Below the pieces are notes generated by a model. It was not told the origin of the DNA. It made no database searches and worked only from the letters and a program-made list of their open reading frames with translations. Positions 35,086 through 43,516 of a DNA stretch of 58,092 bases are shown in pieces. Position 1 is the stretch's first letter; the number at the start of each line of letters is the position of its first letter. Made by a program: the position numbers and the translations under genes. Source of the stretch: Micromonospora okii (GTDB lineage: Bacteria > Actinomycetota > Actinomycetes > Mycobacteriales > Micromonosporaceae); NCBI RefSeq assembly GCF_020884795.1, contig NZ_BBZF01000032.1, positions 1-58,092 of the forward strand. The letters are read 5' to 3'.

Positions 35086-36492
35086 ATGCCCAGACGTACC
35101 GTGGCGGTCGTCGTCGCTGCGCTCACCGTCCTCGCCGGCCTGCCCGTGGCGGCACAGGCCGTCTCCAAGCCGCCGCCTCTCGTCTGGGGTGAGTGCCCCG
35201 ACGACCTGCCGGACGTTCCGCTCGACCCGCGCGTGCAGTGCGCCCGGCTCCGCCTGCCGGTGGACTGGGCGCAGCCGCACGGCGAATCGTTCGAACTCGC
35301 CGTGGCGCGCCGGCCCGCGCGCCTGCCGGACCGCCGGGTGGGCACCCTGGTGTTCGGGCCCGGGGGCCCGGGTGATTCAGGGGTGGAACGCGTCCGCAAG
35401 GCGGACCGGTTCAGCGACGAGCTGCTCGGCCGGTTCGACCTGGTCAGCTTCGACCCGCGCACCGTGGCCCGCACCGCCGCGCCGGTCTGCACGCCGGACC
35501 CGACCCTGCGCAGGCCGTCGATCCCGTTGACCAGCCAGGCCGACTTCGACGCACTGGTGGCGTACAACCGGGCGCTGTGGGACAGGTGCCGCCCAACCAG
35601 CCCCGTCTTCGACCACGCCGACACGCTCAGCACGGTGCACGACCTCGATGCGTTGCGGCGCGCGCTGGGAGAACGGCTGCTGAGTTTCCACGGCAGTTCG
35701 TACGGCACGCTGCTGGGTCAGCAGTACGCCGAGCAGTACCCCAAGCGAGTACGGGCGGTCGTGCTGGAAAGCGTGTTCGACCACAGCCTCGACATGCGAT
35801 CCTTCGTGCGGACCCAGGCGGCCGCCCTACAGGACGCGTTCGACGAGTTCGCGGCCTGGTGCGACAGCTCGGCCGAGTGTGTGCTTCACGACCGGAACGT
35901 GCGGTCGGTCTGGGACGGGGTGCTGGACCGCGCGGACCGTGGCGAGTACGCGCCCCGTACCGCCTTCGACGTCACCGCCCTGGCCATCGGCATGCTCGCC
36001 GGCCCGCGCTGGCCGCAGTTGGCCGCGACCGTGCGGGACATGGACGCCGGCATGCCGCCACCCGCGGTGAACCTCCCGCTCGCCGCCGGGGCACTCTGCG
36101 CGGACTGGCCGGCCACGGTGCGAGACTACGACGAGTATGCCGACCTGGTCCGGGAGGCCGCGGCCGTAGCGCCAGACGTCCGGTACGGCGGCGGACTGCT
36201 GGCAACGCACACCTGCCTAGGCTGGCCGTCGCCGGTCCGAAACCCACCGCACGACCTGGATGTGCACACCCGGACTCCCCTGCTGCTGCTCAACGCGCTG
36301 CACGACCCCCGCACCGGCTACGACTGGGCCACCAATGTCGCCCGGCAACTGGGCCAGCACGGGCGCCTGGTCACGTACGAGGGCTGGGGCCACGGCACGT
36401 ACCAGCGCAACGACTGCACGACCGCCGTGGTGGACCGCTACCTCGTCGACCTGGCGCTGCCGGCCCCCGGCGCGCGATGCCCGGCGAGCTGA
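35086..36492 (+). CDS. Secreted alpha/beta hydrolase, tripeptidyl aminopeptidase-like
   Basis: The 468-residue protein has a signal peptide (PRRTVAVVVAALTVLAGLPVAAQA). The mature enzyme starts with WGECPDD and VQCARLRLPVDWAQPHGESFELAVARR, typical of the SlpD/Tap-like secreted aminopeptidases of Streptomyces. The nucleophile is Ser in SFHGSSYGTLLGQQYAEQYP, the acid is Asp in NALHDPRTGY, and the base is His in GWGHGTYQRNDC. The common FDPRGVG motif is FDPRTVART here. GAGGAGG lies six bases before the ATG. It probably trims peptides outside the cell. Confidence 0.88.
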   Translation: MPRRTVAVVVAALTVLAGLPVAAQAVSKPPPLVWGECPDDLPDVPLDPRVQCARLRLPVDWAQPHGESFELAVARRPARLPDRRVGTLVFGPGGPGDSGVERVRKADRFSDELLGRFDLVSFDPRTVARTAAPVCTPDPTLRRPSIPLTSQADFDALVAYNRALWDRCRPTSPVFDHADTLSTVHDLDALRRALGERLLSFHGSSYGTLLGQQYAEQYPKRVRAVVLESVFDHSLDMRSFVRTQAAALQDAFDEFAAWCDSSAECVLHDRNVRSVWDGVLDRADRGEYAPRTAFDVTALAIGMLAGPRWPQLAATVRDMDAGMPPPAVNLPLAAGALCADWPATVRDYDEYADLVREAAAVAPDVRYGGGLLATHTCLGWPSPVRNPPHDLDVHTRTPLLLLNALHDPRTGYDWATNVARQLGQHGRLVTYEGWGHGTYQRNDCTTAVVDRYLVDLALPAPGARCPAS

Positions 36493-36564
36493 ACCCCCGG
36501 TTACGATGGCGCTCCTGACATGAGGAACCAGTTCAGCGCCTTGATCGAGGCTCTGAGCTGGTGG

Positions 36565-36993
<429 letters not shown>

Positions 36994-36999
36994 ACCCTC

Positions 37000-37005
37000 A
37001 TCCTA
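37000..37005 (-). promoter_or_regulatory. -10 box of rnpB
   Basis: TAGGAT on the minus strand lies six bases before the first base of the P1 helix, which fits the RNA's 5' end. No clear -35 element is seen. Confidence 0.55.
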
Positions 37006-37059
37006 ACGACGACGCCGCCGCGCCCATTTCTCGGCCTTCGGGGCGGAGCAGCCGGCGTC

Positions 37060-37117
37060 ATGTCGGCGACATTGCGGGGTCCGGGGCGCTCGGATAGCGC
37101 CATGTCGCCGACATGGC
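37060..37117. repeat. Pair of related perfect palindromes
   Basis: ATGTCGGCGACAT (37060-37072) and GCCATGTCGCCGACATGGC (37099-37117) share the arm ATGTCG/CGACAT and are 42 bp apart centre to centre. They lie between rnpB and the TSUP gene. They could be operators or a dispersed palindromic repeat. Confidence 0.55.
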
Positions 37118-37225
37118 GACGGCCCGACGCCGACGCCGGCGAGGCGGCGACGCCCCGACGCGGCGAGACGGCGCGCGAGGTGGCGAGGAGCACGGCACGC
37201 GCGGGGCGTACTAGCCTCGTGGATC

Positions 37226-37987
37226 ATGCAGGTCTCCGACGTCGCGCTCCTGGTCGCCGCCGGTCTCGCCGCGGGCACGGTGAACGCGGTGGCCGGGGGC
37301 GGTTCGCTGATCACCTTCCCGGCCCTGATCGCGGCGGGCCTGCCGCCGGTGCCGGCGAACGTCACCAACTCCGTGGCGGTCTTCCCCGGGTACGTGGCGA
37401 GCGTGGCGGGCAGCCGGGCGGACCTGCCGCGCGGGCGGTCGCTGTGGGCGCTGCTGCCCACCGCGGTGGCCGGCTCGGTCGTCGGGTGCCTGCTGCTGCT
37501 GGCCACACCGGCGCGGGCCTTCGAGCTGGTGGTGCCGTTCCTGGTGCTGGGGGCCACCGCCGTGCTCGCGTTCCAGGGGCCGCTGCGCCGCCTCGTCGGG
37601 CATCCGGCGGGCATGGGCCCGCGCCGCCGTACCGTCAGTGCGCAGGCCATGGTCGCGGTCGGCGCGGTGTACGGCGGCTACTTCGGCGCGGCGCTCGGGG
37701 TGATGCTGGTGGCGGGCCTGGCCCTGGTGCTGGACGCGACGCTGGCCCGGGTGATGGCGGTCAAGAACGTGCTCTCGGCCCTGATCGGGCTGACCACGGT
37801 GGTGGTGTTCGCGCTGTTCGGGCCGGTGAACTGGGCGGCCGTCGCGGTGGTCGCCCCGGCGAGCCTGGTCGGCGGGTACGTGGGGGCGCGGCTGGTCCGC
37901 CGGCTGCCGCCGGTGGTGCTGAAGACGCTGATCGTGGTGTTCGGCGTCGGCATCGGGCTGTACCTGCTCTGGCGCGCGCTGCGCTGA
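37226..37987 (+). CDS. TSUP (TauE/SafE) family membrane permease
   Basis: The 253-residue protein starts VALLVAAGLAAGTVNAVAGGGSLITFPALIAAGLPPVPANVTN, the TSUP signature, and has about eight transmembrane helices in two similar halves; the second half begins MVAVGAVYGGYFGAALGVML. The family moves sulfite, sulfoacetate or other organosulfur anions, or acts in their export. No sulfur-metabolism genes adjoin it, so the substrate is open. TAGCCT eight bases before the ATG suggests a leaderless mRNA. It is convergent with the MFS gene. Confidence 0.88.
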   Translation: MQVSDVALLVAAGLAAGTVNAVAGGGSLITFPALIAAGLPPVPANVTNSVAVFPGYVASVAGSRADLPRGRSLWALLPTAVAGSVVGCLLLLATPARAFELVVPFLVLGATAVLAFQGPLRRLVGHPAGMGPRRRTVSAQAMVAVGAVYGGYFGAALGVMLVAGLALVLDATLARVMAVKNVLSALIGLTTVVVFALFGPVNWAAVAVVAPASLVGGYVGARLVRRLPPVVLKTLIVVFGVGIGLYLLWRALR

Positions 37988-37991
37988 GCGC

Positions 37992-38050
37992 CGGCGGCAC
38001 CGGGCCGAGCGGGACCGCACAGAAGCGACGGCGGCACCGGGCCAAGCGGG
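37992..38050. repeat. 22-bp direct repeat, two copies
   Basis: A 22-mer beginning CGGCGGCACCGGGCC occurs at 37992-38013 and 38029-38050 with one mismatch, 37 bp apart, between convergent genes. Confidence 0.5.
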
Positions 38051-38089
38051 CGGCGCTGAGCCCCGGCGGGGCCGGGCCGGGAGGACGGC

Positions 38090-39322
38090 TCAGTACGCCT
38101 CGCCGACCGGCTCCTCCGGGGCGCGCTCGGCGTCGGCGGCGGCGCGGTTCCACCGGGACCAGAGCACCCGCTCGCCGTAGCCGGCGGCCATCACGTGGGC
38201 GAAGGCGAGGTAGACCAGCACGCCGACGGCGAGGACGCCGAAGCCGACCCAGAACGGCAGGGCGAGGCCGTGCTCGGCGAGCTTGCCGGAGATGATCGGG
38301 GCGGGCGCGGCGGCGCCCCAGCGGACCAGGTTGAACGCGCCGGTGGCCACCCGGCGGTCGCGGGAGCCGAGGCCGAGCGCCAGGTCGGTGAGGTTGGCGT
38401 TGGCCAGGCCCATGAACAGGCCGGAGGCCACGAGCACGACCAGCGACATGGTGGTGCCGGTCGAGGTGGCGAACAGCGCCATGCAGACCAGCAGGCCGGC
38501 GATGGCCACGCCGACGGTCTGCACCGCGCCGATGCGGTGGGCGAGCCGGTGGCCGACCACCAGGATGCCGGCGGCCAGGCCGAGGCCCCAGCCGGTGAAG
38601 GCCAGGCCCAGCGGTACGACGTCGAGGCCGAGGAAGAGCGGCGTGTAGCCGAGGACCACGAAGAAGACGAAGTTGTACGCGGCGGTGACCACGCAGAGGG
38701 TGACGAACGCGGGCCTGCGGTAGGTGGCGAAGATCTGACCGACGCGTACGGGTGCCTGGCGTTGGGCCGGCTCGCGGAGCTTGCGGGCGGCGACGGCCAG
38801 GGCGAGCACCATGAACACGCCGCAGGCGAAGAAGGGCAGCCGCCAGCTCACCTGGCCGAGCAGGCCGCCGATCAGCGGGCCGACGGCGAAGCCGAGGCCG
38901 AGCGCGGTCTCGAAGAGGCCGACCACCCACTCGCGGTCGTTGGCGAGGTTGACCAGCACCACCATGGCGGTGGCGAAGAACATCGCGTTGCCCAGCCCCC
39001 AGACGCCGCGCAGCACGGAGAGCGCGACGATGTCGTTGCTGAGCGAGGCGGCGACGGCGGCCACGCCGACGATCGAGACGCCGGTGATCAGCACGGGCTT
39101 GAAGCCGAACCTGCCGCTGGCCAGCGTCGCGGGGATCATCCCGACGGCCATGACCGCGATGTACGCGGTGAACAGCAGCTCGACCTGCCAGGCGGTGACC
39201 CCGATGGCCTCGCCGATGGCGGGCAGGATCGGGTCGACCACGGCGATGCCGGCGATGGCGAGGAAGGCCACCAGCGTGGTGGCGTAGATGGCACTGCGGT
39301 GGGGCTCGATACGCCGCTCCAC
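38090..39322 (-). CDS. Major facilitator superfamily efflux transporter
   Basis: The 410-residue protein has twelve transmembrane helices. Features include ATTLVAFLAIAGIAVVDPILPAIGEAIG (drug-efflux family helix 1), the loop ASGRFGFKPVLITG (motif A-like) and VGPLIGGLLGQVSWRLPFF (motif C of antiporters). It is probably a drug:H+ antiporter. The GTG at 39322 has GGGAGG upstream. It is divergent from a MarR gene, with two palindromic operators in the 54-bp gap. The MarR protein is therefore the likely repressor and an exported compound the likely inducer. Confidence 0.9.
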   Translation of the reverse strand: MERRIEPHRSAIYATTLVAFLAIAGIAVVDPILPAIGEAIGVTAWQVELLFTAYIAVMAVGMIPATLASGRFGFKPVLITGVSIVGVAAVAASLSNDIVALSVLRGVWGLGNAMFFATAMVVLVNLANDREWVVGLFETALGLGFAVGPLIGGLLGQVSWRLPFFACGVFMVLALAVAARKLREPAQRQAPVRVGQIFATYRRPAFVTLCVVTAAYNFVFFVVLGYTPLFLGLDVVPLGLAFTGWGLGLAAGILVVGHRLAHRIGAVQTVGVAIAGLLVCMALFATSTGTTMSLVVLVASGLFMGLANANLTDLALGLGSRDRRVATGAFNLVRWGAAAPAPIISGKLAEHGLALPFWVGFGVLAVGVLVYLAFAHVMAAGYGERVLWSRWNRAAADAERAPEEPVGEAY

Positions 39323-39339
39323 TCCGCCTCCCGAAATAG

Positions 39340-39374
39340 CTGTATCGTACAGTTAATTCGGTTGTATCATACAA
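39340..39374. promoter_or_regulatory. Two MarR operators and divergent promoter
   Basis: CTGTATCGTACAG (39340-39352) and TTGTATCATACAA (39362-39374) are palindromes with the shared core TGTATCRTACA, with centres 22 bp apart, two helical turns. TATCAT within the second site is six bases before the marR ATG (leaderless), and TACGAT on the other strand within the first can serve the MFS gene. Binding would shut both promoters. Confidence 0.75.
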
Positions 39375-39376
39375 AC

Positions 39377-39853
39377 ATGAGCGACGACCACCCCACGGGA
39401 AGCGAGCCGGACGAGACCGCCCTTGCGCGGATCGAGACCGAGGTGGCGATGCTGATGCGCCTCGGCGAGGCGACCCGCCGGGCCACCGGCACCGCCGAGC
39501 ACCGGGTGCTGGACCGCGCGGCGTACGTGATCCTGCGGCACCTCGCCGCAGCCGGGCCGCAGAACGTCTCGGCGCTGGCCGCCCGGCTCGACCTCGACGG
39601 CTCCACCGTCACCCGGCAGGTCTCGGCCATGCAGCGCGACGGCCTGATCGACCGGGCCCCCGACCCGACCGACGGCCGGGGCACGGTCATCTCCCCCACC
39701 CCGGCCGGGCTGCACCGGATGGCCGCCGTGCGGGCGGCCCGCACCCGGCTCTACGGCGACATCCTCGCCGACTGGAGCCCCGGCGACCGTGACACCCTCG
39801 CCGAGATGCTCACCCGGCTCAACCGCGCGCTGGAGAACCGCCCCCGCCGCTGA
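39377..39853 (+). CDS. MarR-family transcriptional regulator
   Basis: The 158-residue protein has the MarR winged helix: LDRAAYVILRHLAAAGPQNVSALAARLDLDGSTVTRQVSAMQRDGLIDRAPDPTDGRGTVISPTPAG, flanked by dimerisation helices. The DxRG-like wing motif (DPTDGRG) is intact. It is divergent from the MFS gene and overlaps nothing. The mRNA looks leaderless because the -10 box is six bases before the ATG and no ribosome binding site fits. It probably represses itself and the transporter. Confidence 0.92.
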   Translation: MSDDHPTGSEPDETALARIETEVAMLMRLGEATRRATGTAEHRVLDRAAYVILRHLAAAGPQNVSALAARLDLDGSTVTRQVSAMQRDGLIDRAPDPTDGRGTVISPTPAGLHRMAAVRAARTRLYGDILADWSPGDRDTLAEMLTRLNRALENRPRR

Positions 39854-39888
39854 CGGCCGGCGACTCCTCCCACCCCACCCCGGAGGCT

Positions 39889-39903
39889 GCCCCCGCAGGG
39901 GGC
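39889..39903. terminator. Short hairpin between convergent genes
   Basis: GCCCCC-GCA-GGGGGC, with further C-rich and G-rich flanks that may pair, lies between the marR stop and the RNase H/phosphatase stop. Confidence 0.5.
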
Positions 39904-39908
39904 GGGCG

Positions 39909-41159
39909 TCAGGGGGTGGGGAGCGGGAGGTGGGCCGTGTCGTTGATCGAGCGGACGGTCACGCCGCCGTCGGCCCAGCGGTCCACCACGGAGATGCCGG
40001 CCGGGGCCAGGTGGAGGCGGTGCAGGAAGGCGTCGCCGGCCACCAGAGCGTCGCGCAGCACCAGCTTGATCGGGGAGACGTGCGAGACGACCACGACGGT
40101 CTCCCCGGGGTACGCCTTCAGCAGCGCCCCGGTCGCCCGCTCCACCCGGGCGGCGACCTCGGTGAACGACTCCCCGTCCGGCGGGGCCACCCGGGTCGAG
40201 GCGAGCCAGGCGTCCATCTCCCCCGGCCAGCCGGAGCGCACCTCGGCGAAGGTCCGCCCCTCCCAGGCCCCGAAGTCGCACTCGACCAGGTTGTCCAGGC
40301 GGCGCAGCGGGACGCCGCCGAGCGCGTCGGCGATCGCCTCGGCGGTGGCCGTACACCGGGACAGGGGCGAGGTGACCACGGCCGCGACGGTCGGGGCGAG
40401 GGCGGCCACCCGGGCGGCCGTGGCCTTCGCCTGGGCGCGGCCCCGCGCGGAGAGCGGCACGTCGCCCCGGCCGGAGTAGCGGCCCTGCGCGGTGAACTCG
40501 GTCTCCCCGTGCCGGACCAGGATCAGCCGGGTGGCCGCGTCGCTCGGGCGCGGCTCCCAGGACGCGGGGACGGTGGCCGGGTCGGAGCCGGCCCCCCGGG
40601 TGGCGGCGCGGGCGGCGGCCTCCCGCGCGGCGGCCCGCGCGGGCGAGTCCGGGGCGGCCACCTCGCGCGCCGGCTCGGCGGGAGCGGCAGCGCGCGCAGG
40701 ACCGGCGGCGGCAGCGCGGCCCGGGGCGGCGGCCCCCGTCGGCCTGCCGGCGGCGGCGTCCATCGCGGCGTTGGCGAGGGCGTCGGCGTGCCGGTTGCGC
40801 TCCCGGGGGATCCACTGGAAGCGGACCTTGGCGAAGCGGCCGACCAGGGCGGCGGCCTGCGCGGCGAGCGGGCGCAGGCCGGGGTGCTTGATCTGCCACC
40901 GGCCGCACATCTGCTCGACCACGAGCTTGGAGTCCATCCGGGCGTCGACCTCGGCCGCGCCCAGTTCGGCGGCGGCCTCCAGCCCGGCGATCAGCCCCCG
41001 GTACTCGGCGACGTTGTTGGTGGCCGTTCCGATCGCCTCGGAGCGCTCGGCGAGGACCTCGCCGCTGGCCGGGTCCCGGACCACCGCGCCGTAGCCGGCC
41101 GGGCCGGGGTTGCCCCGGGACCCGCCGTCGGCCTCAATGACGACCGCGCGCACCGCCAT
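39909..41159 (-). CDS. Bifunctional RNase HI / histidine phosphatase
   Basis: The 416-residue protein is a fusion. Residues 1-140 are RNase HI with the acidic triad: IEADGGSRGNPGPAG, the Glu of NNVAEYRGLIAGLEAA and the Asp of VDARMDSKLVVEQM, with a last Asp in RNRHADALANAAMD. An Ala/Pro/Arg-rich linker (about 140-205) follows. The C-terminal part is a histidine phosphatase: LILVRHGETEFTAQGRYSG with the catalytic His, and VVVSHVSPIKLVL. It matches M. tuberculosis Rv2228c, which has both RNase H and CobC-like alpha-ribazole phosphatase activity. It is downstream of the zinc-ribbon and Nif3-like genes, the same order as Rv2230c-Rv2228c. Confidence 0.94.
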   Translation of the reverse strand: MAVRAVVIEADGGSRGNPGPAGYGAVVRDPASGEVLAERSEAIGTATNNVAEYRGLIAGLEAAAELGAAEVDARMDSKLVVEQMCGRWQIKHPGLRPLAAQAAALVGRFAKVRFQWIPRERNRHADALANAAMDAAAGRPTGAAAPGRAAAAGPARAAAPAEPAREVAAPDSPARAAAREAAARAATRGAGSDPATVPASWEPRPSDAATRLILVRHGETEFTAQGRYSGRGDVPLSARGRAQAKATAARVAALAPTVAAVVTSPLSRCTATAEAIADALGGVPLRRLDNLVECDFGAWEGRTFAEVRSGWPGEMDAWLASTRVAPPDGESFTEVAARVERATGALLKAYPGETVVVVSHVSPIKLVLRDALVAGDAFLHRLHLAPAGISVVDRWADGGVTVRSINDTAHLPLPTP

Positions 41160-41164
41160 CGGGG

Positions 41165-41902
41165 CTACAGCCCCGGCCCGTTGGTGCGGACCATGATCCG
41201 GCTGCACTCCTCGCAGCGGACCACGTCGTCCGGGGCAGCCTTGCGGATGCGGGCCAGGTCGGCGCCGGAGAGCTCCAGGCGGCAGCCGCCGCAGCGGACG
41301 CCGGTGAGCGGGGCCGCGCCGAGCCCGGTGTCCTCGCGGATGCGGTCGTAGAGGGTGACCAGGTCGGAGGGGAGGTCGGCGGCGAGCGGCTGGCGGGCGT
41401 TCCGCTTGAACTCCTCCTCCTTGGCGATCTCGGCGAGGGCCTCGTCGCGGCGGCGCTCGGTGGCCTCGCGGCGCTCGCGCGCCTCCGCCGCGCGCCGTTC
41501 GACGCCGTCGAGGACGCCCTGCGCGGTCTCGCGCTGCTCCATCAGCTCCAGCTCGGCGTCCTCCAGGTCGCTCTGCCGGCGGTTGAGCGAGACCAGCTCG
41601 TGCTGGAGCGCCTCCAGCTCCCGGGCGGGGCCGGTGCCGGCGGCGAGCCGGGCCTCGTCCTTGCTCTTGCGGGCCCGGACCTGGTCGACGTCCTTCTCCA
41701 GCCGGGCGATGTCCCGGTCCAGGTCGTCGACGGCCACCTGCGCGCGGACCCGCTCGTCCTCCAGGGCGGACAGCTCCCGCGCGAGGGCCTCCAGCTCGGC
41801 CCGCTCGGGCAGGGAGCGGCGGCGGTGGGCGAGCTGGGCGAGGGCGGTGTCGATCGCCTGGAGGTCGAGCAGGCGGCGCTGGACCTTCGGGTCAGCCTTC
41901 AC
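41165..41902 (-). CDS. Coiled-coil protein with C4 zinc ribbon
   Basis: The 245-residue protein is a long antiparallel coiled coil to about residue 185, rich in Glu, Arg and Leu, ending in a zinc ribbon with CGGC and CEEC pairs (VRCGGCRLELS, then VRCEECSRIMVRTNGPGL). It is the Rv2229c type, of unknown function, possibly a nucleic-acid or protein tether. GTG start at 41902 with AAGGAG eight bases upstream; the start lies inside the end of the Nif3-like gene (11-bp overlap), so translation is coupled. Confidence 0.9.
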   Translation of the reverse strand: MKADPKVQRRLLDLQAIDTALAQLAHRRRSLPERAELEALARELSALEDERVRAQVAVDDLDRDIARLEKDVDQVRARKSKDEARLAAGTGPARELEALQHELVSLNRRQSDLEDAELELMEQRETAQGVLDGVERRAAEARERREATERRRDEALAEIAKEEEFKRNARQPLAADLPSDLVTLYDRIREDTGLGAAPLTGVRCGGCRLELSGADLARIRKAAPDDVVRCEECSRIMVRTNGPGL

Positions 41903-42812
41903 GTCGGGGCTCCTTGTCGTCCGCGGCGGGGGCGGGATCGGGGTCGGCGGCGGGTGCGGTCACCGGGGCGGTGGCGGCGGGGGCGTGCAGGGTCCAGGGG
42001 TCGGTGTCCAGGTCAGACACCGTGGTCTCGACGCCCAGCTCGGCGCGGAGCGCGGCGGCCAGGTCGTCCAGCCAGGGGCGCTCGGTCGCCCAGTGGGCGG
42101 CGTCGAGCAGGGCGGGGCCGCCGGCGGCGAGGTGCTCCCCGGCGGGGTGGTGGCGCAGGTCGGCGGTGAGGTAGGCGTCGACGCCGGCCGCGCTCGCCGC
42201 GCCGAGGAAGGCGTCCCCCGAGCCGCCGCTGACGGCGAGGGTACGCACCATACGCCCCGGGTCGCCGGCGGCGCGAACCCCCCACGCGGTCGCGGGGAGC
42301 ACGGCGGCGGCGTGCCGGGTCAGCTCGGCCAGGGTCATCGGGCGGGGCAGCTCGCCGATGCGGCCGATGCCCCGGCCCGCCCCGGCGGCCGGGGAGCCCG
42401 GGGCGGGGGCGCGCAGCGGGCGCAGCCCGGTCAGCCCGAAGCGGGCCGCGAGGGCGTCGGAGACGCCGGGGTCGGCCACGTCGGCGTTGGTGTGCGCCAC
42501 GTACAGCGCCACGTCGGCCTTGATCAACTGGTGCACGATCCGCCCCTTGTACGTGGTCGGGGCGACCGAGGAGACCCCGCGCAGCAGCAGCGGATGGTGG
42601 GCGACGATCATGTCCGCCCCGGCGGCGAGGGCCTCGGCGACGGTCTCGGGGACCACGTCGACCACGCAGGCCACCCGGCGCACCTCGGCGGCGGGCTCGC
42701 CGAGGACCAGTCCGACCCGGTCCCACTCCTCGGCCCAGGCCGGCGGGTAGCGCCGCTCCAGCGCCGCCACCACGTCGGCCACCGTCGGCGGTGCTGTCGC
42801 GGTTGTGCTCAC
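41892..42812 (-). CDS. Nif3-like dinuclear metal-centre protein
   Basis: About 306 residues. The N-terminal half has TVADVVAALERRYPPAWAEEWDRVGLVLG, MIVAHHPLLLRG and VALYVAHTNADVADPGVSDALA, the metal ligands of the NIF3/DUF34 fold. The C-terminal half has VRTLAVSGGSGDAFLGAASAAGVDAYLTADLRHHPAGEH and DAAHWATERPW. The final 30 residues are a Pro/Ala-rich tail. Family members have been proposed as GTP cyclohydrolase-like or metallochaperone-like; the role is not settled. The GTG at 42812 lacks a ribosome binding site, but TAAGCT eight bases before it may be a leaderless -10 box. Confidence 0.92.
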   Translation of the reverse strand: MSTTATAPPTVADVVAALERRYPPAWAEEWDRVGLVLGEPAAEVRRVACVVDVVPETVAEALAAGADMIVAHHPLLLRGVSSVAPTTYKGRIVHQLIKADVALYVAHTNADVADPGVSDALAARFGLTGLRPLRAPAPGSPAAGAGRGIGRIGELPRPMTLAELTRHAAAVLPATAWGVRAAGDPGRMVRTLAVSGGSGDAFLGAASAAGVDAYLTADLRHHPAGEHLAAGGPALLDAAHWATERPWLDDLAAALRAELGVETTVSDLDTDPWTLHAPAATAPVTAPAADPDPAPAADDKEPRREG

Positions 42813-42865
42813 GGCGGGCCAGCTTACCGGCGCTGACCGCGCCGCACGGCCTCGGCCGTGGGCAC

Positions 42866-42902
42866 GGGCCCCCGGCGCAACGGAGTCCGTCACCGGGGGC
42901 CC
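42866..42902 (-). terminator. Hairpin after flavoprotein gene
   Basis: GGGCCCCCGG pairs perfectly with CCGGGGGCCC around a 17-nt loop, ending 12 bp beyond the flavoprotein stop. It separates that operon from the Nif3-like operon. Confidence 0.65.
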
Positions 42903-42913
42903 TGCTCCTCTTC

Positions 42914-43516
42914 TCAGGCGGCGGGGGTGACCGGGCGGCGCCGGTCGCGGAGCGCCGGCAGGACGGCGGCCCAGGGGAAGGCGTGCAGGTGGCGCTCGCC
43001 GGAGCCGGGCGGGTGCAGCGGGACGACGTGGTCGCCGAAGAGCACCTCCACCCCCCACTCGGCGAGCCGGGCCAGGCTGGCGCGGAAGGCCGGGTGCCCG
43101 GCCATCGCCACGTTGGTGAACGGCACCGCCAGGACCGGCACCCCCTTGCCCTGCGCCTCGACCAGCAGGCCGAGGGCGAGGGTGTCGGTGATCCCGGCCG
43201 CCCACTTGTTGACCGTGTTGACCGTGGCCGGGCAGACGATCATCGCGTCGGCGGACGGCAGCACGTCGGGGTCGCCCGGGCCCTTGTAGCGGCTGCGCAC
43301 CGGGTGGCCGGTCTGCCGGGCCAGCGCCGGCCGGTCGACGAACTTCGCGCCGTCCGGTGTGGTGACCACGCACACGTCCCAGCCGTCCCGCTGGGCCAGC
43401 TCGACCAGTCGACCGATGTGGCCGGCCAGCGGCGACCCGCAGGCGATGACGTAGAGCACCTCGCGGCGCTCGCTGCTGCGCTGCGGACCGGGCGTCCCGG
43501 CCCCCGTCGCGCTCAT
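42914..43516 (-). CDS. Flavoprotein (PPC decarboxylase/UbiX-like fold)
   Basis: The 200-residue protein has the flavoprotein fold of Dfp/CoaC and lantibiotic decarboxylases: EVLYVIACGSPLAGHIGRLVELAQRDGWDVCVVTTPDGAKFV, then ADAMIVCPATVNTVNKWAAGITDTLALGLLVEA with the PxxxNT-type FMN site, and VPVLAVPFTN. The catalytic Cys of CoaC is not obvious. It overlaps the XRE/TPR gene by four bases (ATGA), so the regulator and flavoprotein are made together. The pairing suggests redox or ligand sensing. Confidence 0.88.
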   Translation of the reverse strand: MSATGAGTPGPQRSSERREVLYVIACGSPLAGHIGRLVELAQRDGWDVCVVTTPDGAKFVDRPALARQTGHPVRSRYKGPGDPDVLPSADAMIVCPATVNTVNKWAAGITDTLALGLLVEAQGKGVPVLAVPFTNVAMAGHPAFRASLARLAEWGVEVLFGDHVVPLHPPGSGERHLHAFPWAAVLPALRDRRRPVTPAA

